A stretch of 64,000 nucleotides of DNA from GCA-016699445 sp964555055 (GCA_964555055.1 CAZKQW010000010.1:1-64000), one strand, 5' to 3'; counted from the stretch's first letter, positions 54,145-62,527 are shown. Notes: generated by a model not told the origin, from the sequence alone. Numbers and translations: made by a program.

Positions 54145-55161
54145 TTACTGTTTCTGTGTTTTTAATCTCCTAAAATCAAACCAAAAATCAAAAACTCCTA
54201 AAGCCAAAACGAGGATGCCGAAAAACTGAATGAACAAAAAAATCAAAAAATAAGCCACCATCCGCAGCAACGAATTCGGTCCTAGCCGCGTCCTCAAATA
54301 AAAACTGACGACCGCCAAACCCTGGAAGAAATAAACGACGCCGAAAACGATCAATACGTTCAAGCAGGAGATTTCGACGATATCCCTTTGGATCAAGTAG
54401 ATATTACCGAAATACAAGGCTCCGACGGCGATCGGGACCCAGATCATTCCCTCCTTGAGCCTCCAGAGCGGAAAATCGACCCAAGCCGGAAAGACCAACC
54501 CTAACAACCTTTCCTGAACGCACAACCTCCTCAAAAAGGAGATGTTCACTGCCAAAGCGACGATCAGAAAGCCGATCCAAAGCGACGGGATCAAACTCAT
54601 CGCGTCCCGGACGATGCTTTCCTTGTACTTCTGCAGGAAGAGGATTTCCTCTCCGTTCATTCCTGCTTCTTTTTGCAGGGCCACCATGCGATCTACGGCG
54701 GCCGTTAGCGAGATCCTCATCTCCTCGATAAAGGACCAACCCGCCCCACGAAACGCGAAGAACATCACCAAGCCCGGCACCAAGATCGCCGTTCCCATAA
54801 GGTAAGCGAAGGTCTTTTCCACGCCCCAACGCTGCCGGGAAGCCTCCCCCAAGTTGAACCCGATCCATAAAAAATAAAACAGATAAATCGAACCCAACAC
54901 CGTCACTTGCTTGTGGTCCAAGTCTGGCTCGAAGGCCGTCATCGGCAGCATCGTGAGCTTAAAAGGCAACTGGTACAACAAAAAGAGGACCAAGAACGTC
55001 ACTCCCGCGGCGAGACTCGCGATTCCCTTCCCCCTTTTCACGAACAAATACGCCAAGGGAAGAGGAGTAAACACGACGAAAAATCCGCTCGTATAAAGGA
55101 GCAACGTCAGGACAACCGTGATCAACCCGTTCGTCAATAACGTCGCCCGCGTCGTGACCAT
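54145..55161 (-). CDS. DUF2232 (YybS-like) membrane protein
   Basis: A 338-aa polytopic membrane protein with about eight hydrophobic segments, starting TRATLLTNGLITVVLTLLLY. It matches the DUF2232 family by context (between rpsR and rplI, as in many Geobacter-like genomes) and by its pattern: a central soluble helix with RMVALQKEAGMNGEEI around residues 155-170. The function is unknown. AAGGG precedes ATG 55161. Confidence 0.85.
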   Translation of the reverse strand: MVTTRATLLTNGLITVVLTLLLYTSGFFVVFTPLPLAYLFVKRGKGIASLAAGVTFLVLFLLYQLPFKLTMLPMTAFEPDLDHKQVTVLGSIYLFYFLWIGFNLGEASRQRWGVEKTFAYLMGTAILVPGLVMFFAFRGAGWSFIEEMRISLTAAVDRMVALQKEAGMNGEEILFLQKYKESIVRDAMSLIPSLWIGFLIVALAVNISFLRRLCVQERLLGLVFPAWVDFPLWRLKEGMIWVPIAVGALYFGNIYLIQRDIVEISCLNVLIVFGVVYFFQGLAVVSFYLRTRLGPNSLLRMVAYFLIFLFIQFFGILVLALGVFDFWFDFRRLKTQKQ

Positions 55162-55173
55162 GGGAAACCCTTT

Positions 55174-55503
55174 TTAGTGTTGCGGCGGGTGGGACGACGT
55201 GAAGGAGATCAAAGCCAACACGCGGGCCCTCTTCACGGCCGTTTGTAAGCGCCTCTGGTGCAGGGCGCAGTTACCCGTCACCCGGCGCGGGATGATCTTA
55301 CCGCGGTCCGTGATGAAAGGGATGAGAATCTTGGGTTCCTTATAATTCAAGGGAAACTTCGGGTCGGCGCAAAAACGGCAAACGCGCTTCTTAGATCCTT
55401 TGCGCGTCAAGAAAGCCGATTTATCCTCGCGGTCTCCCCGATCATGATGGTCTCTGTCGCGACGGCCGAAACCGCCCTGTCCGTGAGTCGAAAAAGCGCT
55501 CAT
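55174..55503 (-). CDS. rpsR: 30S ribosomal protein S18, zinc-binding form
   Basis: A 109-aa S18. The core from about residue 36 is conserved (LNYKEPKILIPFITDRGKI, TGNCALHQRRLQTAVKRAR). It carries CRFC and a later NCALH, a C-x-x-C plus C-x-x-H set consistent with the zinc-binding C+ paralogue. The first 35 residues are a Gly/Arg/Asp/His-rich extension absent from usual S18. The ATG overlaps the rpsF stop by 4 bp, matching the S6-S18 heterodimer on the ribosome. Confidence 0.95.
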   Translation of the reverse strand: MSAFSTHGQGGFGRRDRDHHDRGDREDKSAFLTRKGSKKRVCRFCADPKFPLNYKEPKILIPFITDRGKIIPRRVTGNCALHQRRLQTAVKRARVLALISFTSSHPPQH

Positions 55504-55946
55504 GATTTCACCTCTGGGTTCGTATTTTGCGGTTGCGCACTGTGCGGCTGGGCCTGATGGTGATGGCCCCCGCGGTAATGACCGTGGCCCCGTCCGTGAT
55601 GATGGTCCGAATGTTCCGCATGGGGCGGTTCTTGGTAGGGCTCATAATGAACGGCCTGCACCGTCAGGAATCGGATCGCATCCTCCGACATCTTTAGATG
55701 ACGCTCGAGCTCCTCGACCGTCTTGCCGGTGCCGAAAAAGTTCAGCTGGAAATAATGCCCGCGGTTCATCTTAGCGATGGGGTACGCCAGCATCCTTTTT
55801 CCCATATCCTTCAGGGGTTCCACGCGTCCGCCGTAGCGTTGGACGATCTCCGCGATTTTATCGTTGGCCTTCTTCGTCATTTCGTCCGTCAAATCTGGAC
55901 GGAAGATGTAGACCGTTTCGTATTCCATTTCGTTTGTCTGGCTCAT
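55500..55946 (-). CDS. rpsF: 30S ribosomal protein S6 with histidine-rich tail
   Basis: A 148-aa S6. The ferredoxin-like core at about 7-100 is normal (YETVYIFRPDLTDEM, YGGRVEPLKDMGKRMLAYPI, KMNRGHYFQLNFF). The C-terminal 45 residues form a low-complexity tail with eleven histidines within 27 residues (SDHHHGRGHGH, GGHHHQAQPH), then a Gln/Asn/Pro end. Such a tail could bind metal ions. It overlaps pth by 4 bp and rpsR by 4 bp. Confidence 0.96.
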   Translation of the reverse strand: MSQTNEMEYETVYIFRPDLTDEMTKKANDKIAEIVQRYGGRVEPLKDMGKRMLAYPIAKMNRGHYFQLNFFGTGKTVEELERHLKMSEDAIRFLTVQAVHYEPYQEPPHAEHSDHHHGRGHGHYRGGHHHQAQPHSAQPQNTNPEVKS

Positions 55947-56515
55947 TTCACTACCTCCAAAATAAATTTATTTAACAAACCCACGCAATCTCGAATCATT
56001 TCCTCGACGCTCGAATCTTCTTCCCGACTAAAAGGATGGAGCACAAAATCCGACACTTGCTCCTTACGCTCCGGACGCCCAATCCCCAACCGCAACCTCC
56101 AGAATTCCTTCGTACCTAGATGCTCGGTCACCGAGCTGACGCCGCGGTGTCCGGCAGCTCCAGAAGCGAAGCCTTGCTTGATCTTCCCGAGGGGCAGATC
56201 GAGCTCATCATGGACCAACATCACATGTCGCGGCGGGATCTTGTAATAATCAGCAATCTCCCTCACCGCTTGACCTGAAAGGTTCATGTAAGTCTGAGGC
56301 AACTGCAGATAAACCTCGCGTCCCTGCAGCCCCACCTTCGACCAATAAGAACCAAAACCCTTTTTTCGAATCTCGCTCCCGGCTTCCGCCGCGAAACGTT
56401 CGACGGCTTGAAAACCGATATTATGCCGCGTCCCCTCGTATTCGCTCCCCGGGTTGCCCAATCCCACGATGAGGACGGCTTGCGAGGAACTTCCCGGTTC
56501 CCGAAGGGACGGCAT
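55943..56515 (-). CDS. pth: Peptidyl-tRNA hydrolase
   Basis: A 190-aa enzyme that frees tRNA from drop-off peptidyl-tRNA. After about 12 extra N-terminal residues it shows VGLGNPGSEYEGTRHNIGF with the catalytic His, TYMNLSGQAV, HDELDLPLGKIKQGFASGAAGHRG, and a normal C-terminus. The first start is ATG 56515, 3 nt after the rplY stop. It overlaps rpsF by 4 bp. Confidence 0.96.
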   Translation of the reverse strand: MPSLREPGSSSQAVLIVGLGNPGSEYEGTRHNIGFQAVERFAAEAGSEIRKKGFGSYWSKVGLQGREVYLQLPQTYMNLSGQAVREIADYYKIPPRHVMLVHDELDLPLGKIKQGFASGAAGHRGVSSVTEHLGTKEFWRLRLGIGRPERKEQVSDFVLHPFSREEDSSVEEMIRDCVGLLNKFILEVVK

Positions 56516-56518
56516 GGG

Positions 56519-57205
56519 CTACTTCTTGTCGCCCTTGGCCGCGGGAGTCGCGCCCTTGGCCGCCGGGGCCGCCGAAGGAGCCGCAGCACCCGCCGCCGGG
56601 GCCGCCGCCGCTTCCGGAGTGGCCGTCGCTTCCGCGGGTTTTTCTTCCTTCACCGTCACGATGGACACAACAGTTTCATTGGTCTCCTGATGGGGCAATT
56701 CGACGCCTTCCGGCAATTTCAAGTCCTTCATATGAATCGCATGACCCATATCCAAATTCGTGATGTCGACTTCGATGAACGCTGGAATCTTCGTCGGCAA
56801 GCAACGCACCGTGATTTCACGCTTGGACTGGTCGATGATGCCGCCCTTCGCCTGTCCTACGGCCTTTCCGAGGAGCTTCACCGCGATCTTGACGGTGACC
56901 TTGTCGGCCAGGTTGATCTTCAAGAGATCCACATGGGTCAATTTCCGCGAAAGGGGGTTGATCTGAAAATCCTTCACCATCACGACCACGGGATCATTCT
57001 GTCCGGTGACGACGAGATCGTAGAGAGCATTGGCGCCTTGGGCTCGAATCTTCAATCCGATTTCCTTGGCGTTCACCGTCAACCCGCGTCCTGCCTCTCC
57101 ATGGCCGTAAAGCACGGCCGGGATCTTCCCTTCGAGGCGCAAGCGGCGGTTGACTCCTTTGCTGCCGACTTCCCGGGGTTCTGCACTGATATTCTGACGT
57201 TCCAT
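56519..57205 (-). CDS. rplY: 50S ribosomal protein L25, CTC (general stress) type
   Basis: A 228-aa L25/CTC protein. The 5S-rRNA-binding N-domain (about 1-95: REVGSKGVNRRLRLEGKIPAVLYG) and the C-terminal TL5-like beta domain (about 100-190) are present. An Ala/Pro-rich low-complexity tail of about 45 residues ends in KGDKK. ATG 57205 is chosen because AAAGGAG stands upstream; the longer ORF would start inside prs. It lies between prs and pth. Confidence 0.95.
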   Translation of the reverse strand: MERQNISAEPREVGSKGVNRRLRLEGKIPAVLYGHGEAGRGLTVNAKEIGLKIRAQGANALYDLVVTGQNDPVVVMVKDFQINPLSRKLTHVDLLKINLADKVTVKIAVKLLGKAVGQAKGGIIDQSKREITVRCLPTKIPAFIEVDITNLDMGHAIHMKDLKLPEGVELPHQETNETVVSIVTVKEEKPAEATATPEAAAAPAAGAAAPSAAPAAKGATPAAKGDKK

Positions 57206-57224
57206 AAAGACTCCTTTGTAAATC

Positions 57225-58175
57225 CTATATGAACAATGACGACACGGATTCACCGGTGTGAATCCGCTTGATCGCTTCCGCTAAAATTTTCGAAACAGAC
57301 CTGGCCTTGATCTTGGGGCACTGCTTCGCCTTCTCGCCCAAAGGAATCGTATCCGAGACGATCATCTCGGCGATCGGCGATTCGTTGATCCGCTTGATCG
57401 CGTCCCCCGAGAGGACGGGATGCGTGCACACTGCCATGACGGAGGCGGCCCCTTTTTCCATCAAGGCCTTCGACGCTTGAGTCAATGTTCCCGCCGTATC
57501 CACGATGTCGTCCACTAAGATGGCGTTCTTACCCGTCACGTCCCCGATCAAGTTCATGACTTCCGACTTGTTCGGGCCGGTGCGCCTCTTATCTACGACG
57601 GCCAAATCGACACCCAGGCGTTTGGCGTAGGCACGCGCCCTTTCCGTACCACCCGCGTCCGGGGAGACGATGATGACGTCCGTCATCCTCTTTTCCTGCT
57701 GGAGGTATTCCACGAAAATGGGGGCTGCATAGAGATGGTCGAAGGGGATGTTGAAGAAACCTTGAATTTGACCGGCATGCAGGTCCATCGCCAGGATTCT
57801 CTGGGCCCCGGCGGCCGTCAACAGATCGGCCACGAGTTTAGAGGTGATCGGCGTGCGCGGCAAGACCTTCCGGTCCTGACGGGCGTAACCATAATAGGGG
57901 ATGACGACCGTGATCCGGTTGGCCGAGGCGCGCTTCAGGGTGTCGATGACGATCAAGAGCTCCATGATGTTCTGGTCCACCGGACTGCACGTGGGCTGGA
58001 TCACGAACACGTCCACGCCGCGGACGTTCTCGTTCACCTCGACGAAAAGTTCTCCGTCCGAGAAGCGCCGGGTCTGCGAGCGGATCAAAGGCACGCCGAC
58101 CTGATCCGCGATCTTCTGGGCAAGATCCGGGTTGGCGCTGCCTCCAAATAATTTAAGCTGGTCCGCTTGGGTCAT
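57225..58175 (-). CDS. prs: Ribose-phosphate pyrophosphokinase
   Basis: A 316-aa PRPP synthase. It starts with the LKLFGGSANPDLAQKIADQ fold. The ATP region is VIPYYGYARQDRK, the metal/substrate loop is MDLHAGQIQGFF, then come VSPDAGGTERARAYAK and the PRPP loop ILVDDIVDTAGTL. All typical residues are present. TAGGA precedes ATG 58175. The tRNA-Gln gene lies 20 bp upstream on the same strand. Confidence 0.98.
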   Translation of the reverse strand: MTQADQLKLFGGSANPDLAQKIADQVGVPLIRSQTRRFSDGELFVEVNENVRGVDVFVIQPTCSPVDQNIMELLIVIDTLKRASANRITVVIPYYGYARQDRKVLPRTPITSKLVADLLTAAGAQRILAMDLHAGQIQGFFNIPFDHLYAAPIFVEYLQQEKRMTDVIIVSPDAGGTERARAYAKRLGVDLAVVDKRRTGPNKSEVMNLIGDVTGKNAILVDDIVDTAGTLTQASKALMEKGAASVMAVCTHPVLSGDAIKRINESPIAEMIVSDTIPLGEKAKQCPKIKARSVSKILAEAIKRIHTGESVSSLFI

Positions 58176-58195
58176 AAAATCCTAATAAAACAAAG

Positions 58196-58266
58196 TTCGG
58201 GGACGTGGAATCGAACCACGATTCAAGGCTTCAAAAACCTTTGTCCTGCCGTTAGACGATCCCCGA
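58196..58266 (-). tRNA. tRNA-Gln (anticodon TTG)
   Basis: The minus strand folds into a cloverleaf. The 7-bp acceptor TCGGGGA pairs with TCCCCGA, the D-stem is GTCT/GGAC, and the anticodon stem AAGGT/GCCTT carries the loop TTTTGAA with anticodon TTG. The T-arm is CGTGG-TTCGATT-CCACG and the discriminator is A. The 3' CCA is not encoded. A tRNA-Gln between ispE and prs is the normal position in related genomes. Confidence 0.93.
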
Positions 58267-58274
58267 TCAGACAT

Positions 58275-58390
58275 GAAGGGGAGACACCGCTCTCCCCTTC
58301 AAACATCCCCATCTGAAGGCAAATACAATGATCGTTCGCTCCGCTAAGCAAAACGGAATAAATCCGATTTTGCTTATGCTCACTCACTCT
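58275..58390. repeat. Two-hairpin intergenic repeat, copy 2
   Basis: Hairpin A has 10-bp arms GAAGGGGAGA (58275-58284) and its complement (58291-58300) around the loop CACCGC. CCCCATCTGA (58307-58316) and GATCGTTCGCTCCG (58330-58343) match copy 1 exactly. Hairpin B, TAAGCAAAACGGA (58345-58357) against its complement with one extra A (58363-58376), has a different sequence from copy 1 but the same position and loop size. It is followed by CTCACTCACTCTGTG, which overlaps the last codons of ispE. Confidence 0.75.
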
Positions 58391-59240
58391 GTGTCCTACA
58401 CATCCACCATTCAGGTTTTTTAATACGAAGTATAGCTTCGTATCCCTGGTCACGGGAGGCTTTGGAATCATACAAGCCGAAGACGGTACCGCCGCTTCCG
58501 CTCATGAGCGCCCCGAGGGCCCCGGCTTTGAGCAACTCTTGTTTCATCTTAGCCAGGACCGGATAGCGAGGAATCACGACCCTTTCGAGGTCGTTTTCAA
58601 GTTCGCGCGGGTTATCATCGGTTTTCGAGGCTGTCAACACTTCTCCCCTCTTTTTCTCCTGCTCCTCATCGTACCATCGGTAGACGTGCGCCGTGGAGAC
58701 CGGAAATCCTGGATTCATCAAAACCACGAATAGAGGCTCGATCTCGGTCGGCTCCAAAATATCCCCGATGCCCCTCACACGCTGGGGACCTTCGGCGAGG
58801 AAAAAAGGGACGTCGGCGCCGATCTGGACCGCGAGCTCCCGCAAGCGGCGGGGAGAGACGCCTAAGTCTAATTTTTCGTTCAATCCCTTCAAGACGCTCG
58901 CAGCGTCGCTCGTCCCTCCGCCTAAGCCTGCCGCAACGGGGATTCTCTTACGGATGGAAATTTTCGCGGAGAGGTTTTTCCCCGTCTCCCGCCGTAAAAG
59001 CTCCACGGCCTTCCACATGCTGTTGGAGGCGTCGTTCGGGACGTGGGGACTGTCAGCAGAGATCTCGATTAAATCCCCTTCACCGGCTTCGATGTCGATC
59101 TCGTCACACAAAGAGAGCTTCACCATTCGCATGTCGAGATCATGATAGCCATTCGGCCGCCGACCCGTGACTCGCAGCGTCAGGTTGATTTTAGCGGGTG
59201 CTAGCACAGAAAACTTGATTTTGATGCCTTGCGGATTCAT
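58380..59240 (-). CDS. ispE: 4-diphosphocytidyl-2-C-methyl-D-erythritol kinase
   Basis: A 286-aa GHMP kinase of the MEP isoprenoid pathway. The N-terminus FSVLAPAKINLTLRVTGRRP and the ATP loop GLGGGTSDAASVL (near 102-114) are diagnostic, with LMSGSGGTVFGLY near the C-terminus. ATG 59240 is preferred, as MNPQGIKIKFSVLAPAKINL gives the normal start; a longer ORF to 59330 would overlap the divergent hydrolase. Its last codons lie within the intergenic repeat. Confidence 0.95.
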   Translation of the reverse strand: MNPQGIKIKFSVLAPAKINLTLRVTGRRPNGYHDLDMRMVKLSLCDEIDIEAGEGDLIEISADSPHVPNDASNSMWKAVELLRRETGKNLSAKISIRKRIPVAAGLGGGTSDAASVLKGLNEKLDLGVSPRRLRELAVQIGADVPFFLAEGPQRVRGIGDILEPTEIEPLFVVLMNPGFPVSTAHVYRWYDEEQEKKRGEVLTASKTDDNPRELENDLERVVIPRYPVLAKMKQELLKAGALGALMSGSGGTVFGLYDSKASRDQGYEAILRIKKPEWWMCRTQSE

Positions 59241-59253
59241 GAGAAGCCACCCT

Positions 59254-60237
59254 ATGGCCAAGGAGAAAATCAAAGTCACGGAAAAAGGGCGCGGCAAGCT
59301 CGTCACTCTCTCGAAGCTCCGTGAGGGCACGACGAAGAGCTTCGACGGGACGACGATCGCCTACCGATCCTTCGGCCGTAGCCGCGGGAACGATCCGGTC
59401 ATCGTCTGCTGCAACGGCTTGGGCGTGGGCACCTTCTTTTGGTCTTATCTCGAGAAGCATTTCCGCACGAGCTATCAAGTCGTGACTTGGGACTATCGGG
59501 GCCACGGAAAATCCTCCCTCAAGAAGGACAAAAAGAACTATTCCCTCGACGCGATCGTCAAGGACGGGAAAGCCGTCGTCGACGCCTTGGGCGTGAAAAA
59601 AGCGATTTTCATCGGCCATAGCCTCGGCGTCCAAGTGAGTTTCGAAATGTACCGGCGCTGGCCCCATCTTTTCGCCGGCATGATCCTCTGCTTCGGCACG
59701 TACGCGCGCCCGATGGACACGTTCTACAATATCGGCTGGTCGCGGCACCTCTTCCAACTCGTCTATGCGGTCGCCGCGATGTTCCCTTCGCAGAGCAATT
59801 TCCTCAGCCAACTCCTCCTGGACAATCCCCTCTCTTTCTGGATGGGGGGCCTTTTCAAAATGCAGCACACGGGCATGATACGAAAGGAAGACAGCGAAAA
59901 GTACATCAAGCATATCCTCAATGTAGACCCGATCTTCTTCACGAATCTCCTCAAAAGCGCCCAAGAACATTCGGCCGAGGATCTCCTGAAGAAGATCAAG
60001 ACGCCGACCCTCATCATCACGGGGGAGCTGGATCAATTCACGCCGATGTGGCTGTCGAAGAAGATGAACCGCTTGATCCCCGACTCGGAGATCTTCATCA
60101 TGAAGAACGCAACCCACGCGGGCTTGGTGGAGCAACCGGACCTCATCAACCTCAGGATCGAGAAGTTCATCCGGGAACGGGTAAAGAAGAGGCAACGGGC
60201 TAAAACATCAGCCAAAAATCCTCGCATCGCGGCTTAA
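59254..60237 (+). CDS. Alpha/beta hydrolase
   Basis: A 327-aa hydrolase of the single-domain alpha/beta type. It has the oxyanion region CCNGLGVGTFFWSYLEKHF, DYRGHGKSSLKK, the nucleophile Ser near 124 (GHSLGVQ), a cap of about 80 residues, the acid in GELDQFTP near 260, and His in NATHAGLVEQP near 289. The substrate is unknown. ATG 59254 (MAKEKIKVTEKG) is chosen because upstream candidates lie within divergent ispE; only 13 bp separate the two start codons. Confidence 0.85.
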   Translation: MAKEKIKVTEKGRGKLVTLSKLREGTTKSFDGTTIAYRSFGRSRGNDPVIVCCNGLGVGTFFWSYLEKHFRTSYQVVTWDYRGHGKSSLKKDKKNYSLDAIVKDGKAVVDALGVKKAIFIGHSLGVQVSFEMYRRWPHLFAGMILCFGTYARPMDTFYNIGWSRHLFQLVYAVAAMFPSQSNFLSQLLLDNPLSFWMGGLFKMQHTGMIRKEDSEKYIKHILNVDPIFFTNLLKSAQEHSAEDLLKKIKTPTLIITGELDQFTPMWLSKKMNRLIPDSEIFIMKNATHAGLVEQPDLINLRIEKFIRERVKKRQRAKTSAKNPRIAA

Positions 60238-60278
60238 TTAGACTTTAACGTCGAAAAAGCCGCGCTATTTTTATAAAG

Positions 60279-60335
60279 TATAAAAAAGTTATTATAAGTT
60301 AGCTTTTTTTAATAAACTATAATAACTTTTTTATA
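60279..60335. promoter_or_regulatory. Large inverted repeat in the promoter of the AAA ATPase gene
   Basis: An 18-bp perfect inverted repeat. The left arm TATAAAAAAGTTATTATA (60279-60296) and its exact complement (60318-60335) are separated by 21 bp, and the right arm ends one base before the ATG at 60337. Each arm contains a TATAAT reading outward or inward (plus strand 60318-60323), so -10 elements coincide with the repeat. It could be a paired operator or a 5' RNA hairpin that hides the start. Confidence 0.7.
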
Positions 60336-60336
60336 T

Positions 60337-61524
60337 ATGGATCCTCGTAAGAATCCCTACGCCCCCGGAGCCGGTACGATTCCTCCGGATTTAGCAGGCC
60401 GTGAAGAGATCATTGAAAAAGCTTCCATTGCCCTGGATCGATGCCGAAACGGTTTGGCATCACGTAGCCTTTTGCTCGTAGGGCTTCGAGGCGTCGGCAA
60501 AACAGTGTTACTGACCCGCATCGCACTAGAAACTGAAGCCCGGGGATTCGCCGTAGTCTCCATTGAAACACCCGAGCAACGCTCGTTGCCGGCGCTTCTA
60601 ATCCCGGCGTTAAGGTCCGCCCTACTGAAACTTGACCTTCTGGTCGCAGCGGGACGCTTGGGGAAAAGGGCCTTGCGCGTTTTAGGGGGATTCGTAAGTG
60701 CGATGAAGCTCAAATACGAAGACGTGGAGTTCGGAGTCGACTTGGGAAACGAACCAGGTGTCGCGGACTCGGGGGATTTGGGTCATGACTTGGCGACCCT
60801 CTTCATTGAAGTGGGAAAAGCGGCCAAGGAAAAGAAAACAGCCTTAGTGCTTTTCATCGATGAAATACAGTATATCGCGGAAGATCAATTCGCTGCGCTT
60901 ATCATGGCTCTTCATAAATGCTCGCAAAATCAATTACCGATCACTCTCGTCGGCGCCGGACTGCCTCAATTGATAGGGCAAGCCGGGCGAGCGAAATCCT
61001 ACGCGGAGAGGCTATTCGAATACCCTGAAATTGGCCCTTTAAGTGAAGACGCCGCACGGGAAGCCCTGGAAACCCCGGCAAGAAAATTAGGCGTCCGCTA
61101 TGAGGAAGGAGCCCTCGTTGAAATCCTATCGCAGACCCGAGCTTATCCTTATTTCCTCCAAGAGTGGGGCAAGCACAGCTGGCAATGCGCGAAACGCTCC
61201 CCTATCACCCGTGCGGATGCCAAAGCAGCGACGGTATTGGCAGTCTCTGAACTCGATGCCAGCTTTTTTCGCGTTCGTTTCGATCGTTTGACCCCATCGG
61301 AAAAGAGATACTTAAGGGCTATGGCTGAACTAGGCGGAGGATCCCATCGTTCAGGCGATATCGCCCACTTACTCGATAAAGAGGTTCAGACCGTAGCTCC
61401 CATAAGAGCTTCTTTGATCAATAAAGGGATGATCTATAGCCCTTCTCATGGGGATAACAGCTTCACAGTCCCCTTGTTCGACGGTTATATGAAAAGAGTC
61501 ATGCCGAATTTCGTCAAGTCCTGA
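60337..61524 (+). CDS. AAA ATPase with C-terminal winged-helix-like region
   Basis: A 395-aa ATPase of the ORC/Cdc6-like or STAND-type P-loop class. It opens with an acidic-basic DLAGREEIIEKASIAL segment, Walker A GLRGVGKT at 49-56, Walker B LVLFIDEIQYI near 170-180, sensor-1-like LVGAGLPQL near 206-214, and a C-terminal region (about 310-390) that looks like a winged helix (SEKRYLRAMAELGG, SGDIAHLLDKEVQTVAPIRASLINKG). Such stand-alone ATPases are frequent in accessory islands and are mostly uncharacterised. The gene is AT-richer at its 5' end and has an inverted-repeat promoter. Confidence 0.8.
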   Translation: MDPRKNPYAPGAGTIPPDLAGREEIIEKASIALDRCRNGLASRSLLLVGLRGVGKTVLLTRIALETEARGFAVVSIETPEQRSLPALLIPALRSALLKLDLLVAAGRLGKRALRVLGGFVSAMKLKYEDVEFGVDLGNEPGVADSGDLGHDLATLFIEVGKAAKEKKTALVLFIDEIQYIAEDQFAALIMALHKCSQNQLPITLVGAGLPQLIGQAGRAKSYAERLFEYPEIGPLSEDAAREALETPARKLGVRYEEGALVEILSQTRAYPYFLQEWGKHSWQCAKRSPITRADAKAATVLAVSELDASFFRVRFDRLTPSEKRYLRAMAELGGGSHRSGDIAHLLDKEVQTVAPIRASLINKGMIYSPSHGDNSFTVPLFDGYMKRVMPNFVKS

Positions 61525-61561
61525 CCGGCTACCTTCAGGAACCGAGAACATTTTCAACTTT

Positions 61562-62527
61562 TCATCTAGGGTTGTGCCACTTGACCTGATGGTCACTGAC
61601 TAAGCCTAAAAAACGCGGGAATAAAAGCTCTCGTAAACCGTGCGTTTCATGGATTATTTCATCTTCGGACGGCAGGTCATGGATCGTCTTAGCTACGTCG
61701 CCGAAAACTCCCGTCAACTCTGGGTGTCCCTGTAGGGTCCACCACGGCAGGTCTTGATAACGCAAGGCTTGATACGGCGTCAGGCGGTTCGAAGCCAGGG
61801 TGATCGCTCCTTGAGGCACGCCCATGACTCCCTGGTAATGGTAGGCCTGCACCCAAAGGTTTCGCAAACCGTCGAATAAGAGATCCCCGCTTACAGCGGG
61901 AGTGAATTCCAATGGAGAGGAGCCCACTTCGCACGTTTTTTCCCCGGCGGGAGCGAGCCAATTGACGTTTCCGCCGGATGTATGCGCAATCCACTGATGG
62001 GAAAAGCAAACGCCCAACACGGGCACCGCACACCGACGCGCTTGCCGGAGAAACGCGTCGACTTTCCCCGTTTTGCGCGAGGATTCGCGGCAAGCCGATA
62101 CTTCCGTCACCATCGTCTCCGAACCGGAGAGGATCACGCCATCGACATGGGCCATGGGAATGGGCGGATCTTCTTCTCCCCCCATGAGGTTCCAGACGAC
62201 GAAGCGCGCGTCTCCCTTCCTAAAACCGAACATGTAACGGAACGTGTCCGAAGGCAGGTGTGGATCCGTACTACCCGTATGGCTGATCCGATAGAGGTCT
62301 TTTTGGGTCTGGGGAAGATCCGCGAATCTCGGATGACCGGCCAGCCCTCTGCGCGTCATCTCGATGAAAAGGAGCCGCGCGTCGCGCGGCATTTCGTCCA
62401 CCAACCCGCTCATAACCCGATGCTGGGTCGCCGCATAATCGATTTCCCTTTCGTAAAGGACCGCTCGGGTCTGGCCCAAGCAAGCACGTAGATCGGGATG
62501 AGTAGGGACGAAGACTCTCACTTCCAT
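61562..62527 (-). CDS. Class I glutamine amidotransferase-like protein
   Basis: A 321-aa protein. Its second part (about 105-300) is a class I glutamine amidotransferase with the triad C174 (VLGVCFSHQW), H268 and E270 (LQGHPEL). The family glycine after Cys-Phe is replaced by Ser, giving GVCFSHQ. The first 100 residues are not recognised. Members of this family release ammonia from glutamine or act on gamma-glutamyl compounds. No synthase partner is adjacent. It is convergent with the AAA ATPase and lies downstream of the aldo/keto reductase on the same strand. Confidence 0.8.
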   Translation of the reverse strand: MEVRVFVPTHPDLRACLGQTRAVLYEREIDYAATQHRVMSGLVDEMPRDARLLFIEMTRRGLAGHPRFADLPQTQKDLYRISHTGSTDPHLPSDTFRYMFGFRKGDARFVVWNLMGGEEDPPIPMAHVDGVILSGSETMVTEVSACRESSRKTGKVDAFLRQARRCAVPVLGVCFSHQWIAHTSGGNVNWLAPAGEKTCEVGSSPLEFTPAVSGDLLFDGLRNLWVQAYHYQGVMGVPQGAITLASNRLTPYQALRYQDLPWWTLQGHPELTGVFGDVAKTIHDLPSEDEIIHETHGLRELLFPRFLGLVSDHQVKWHNPR

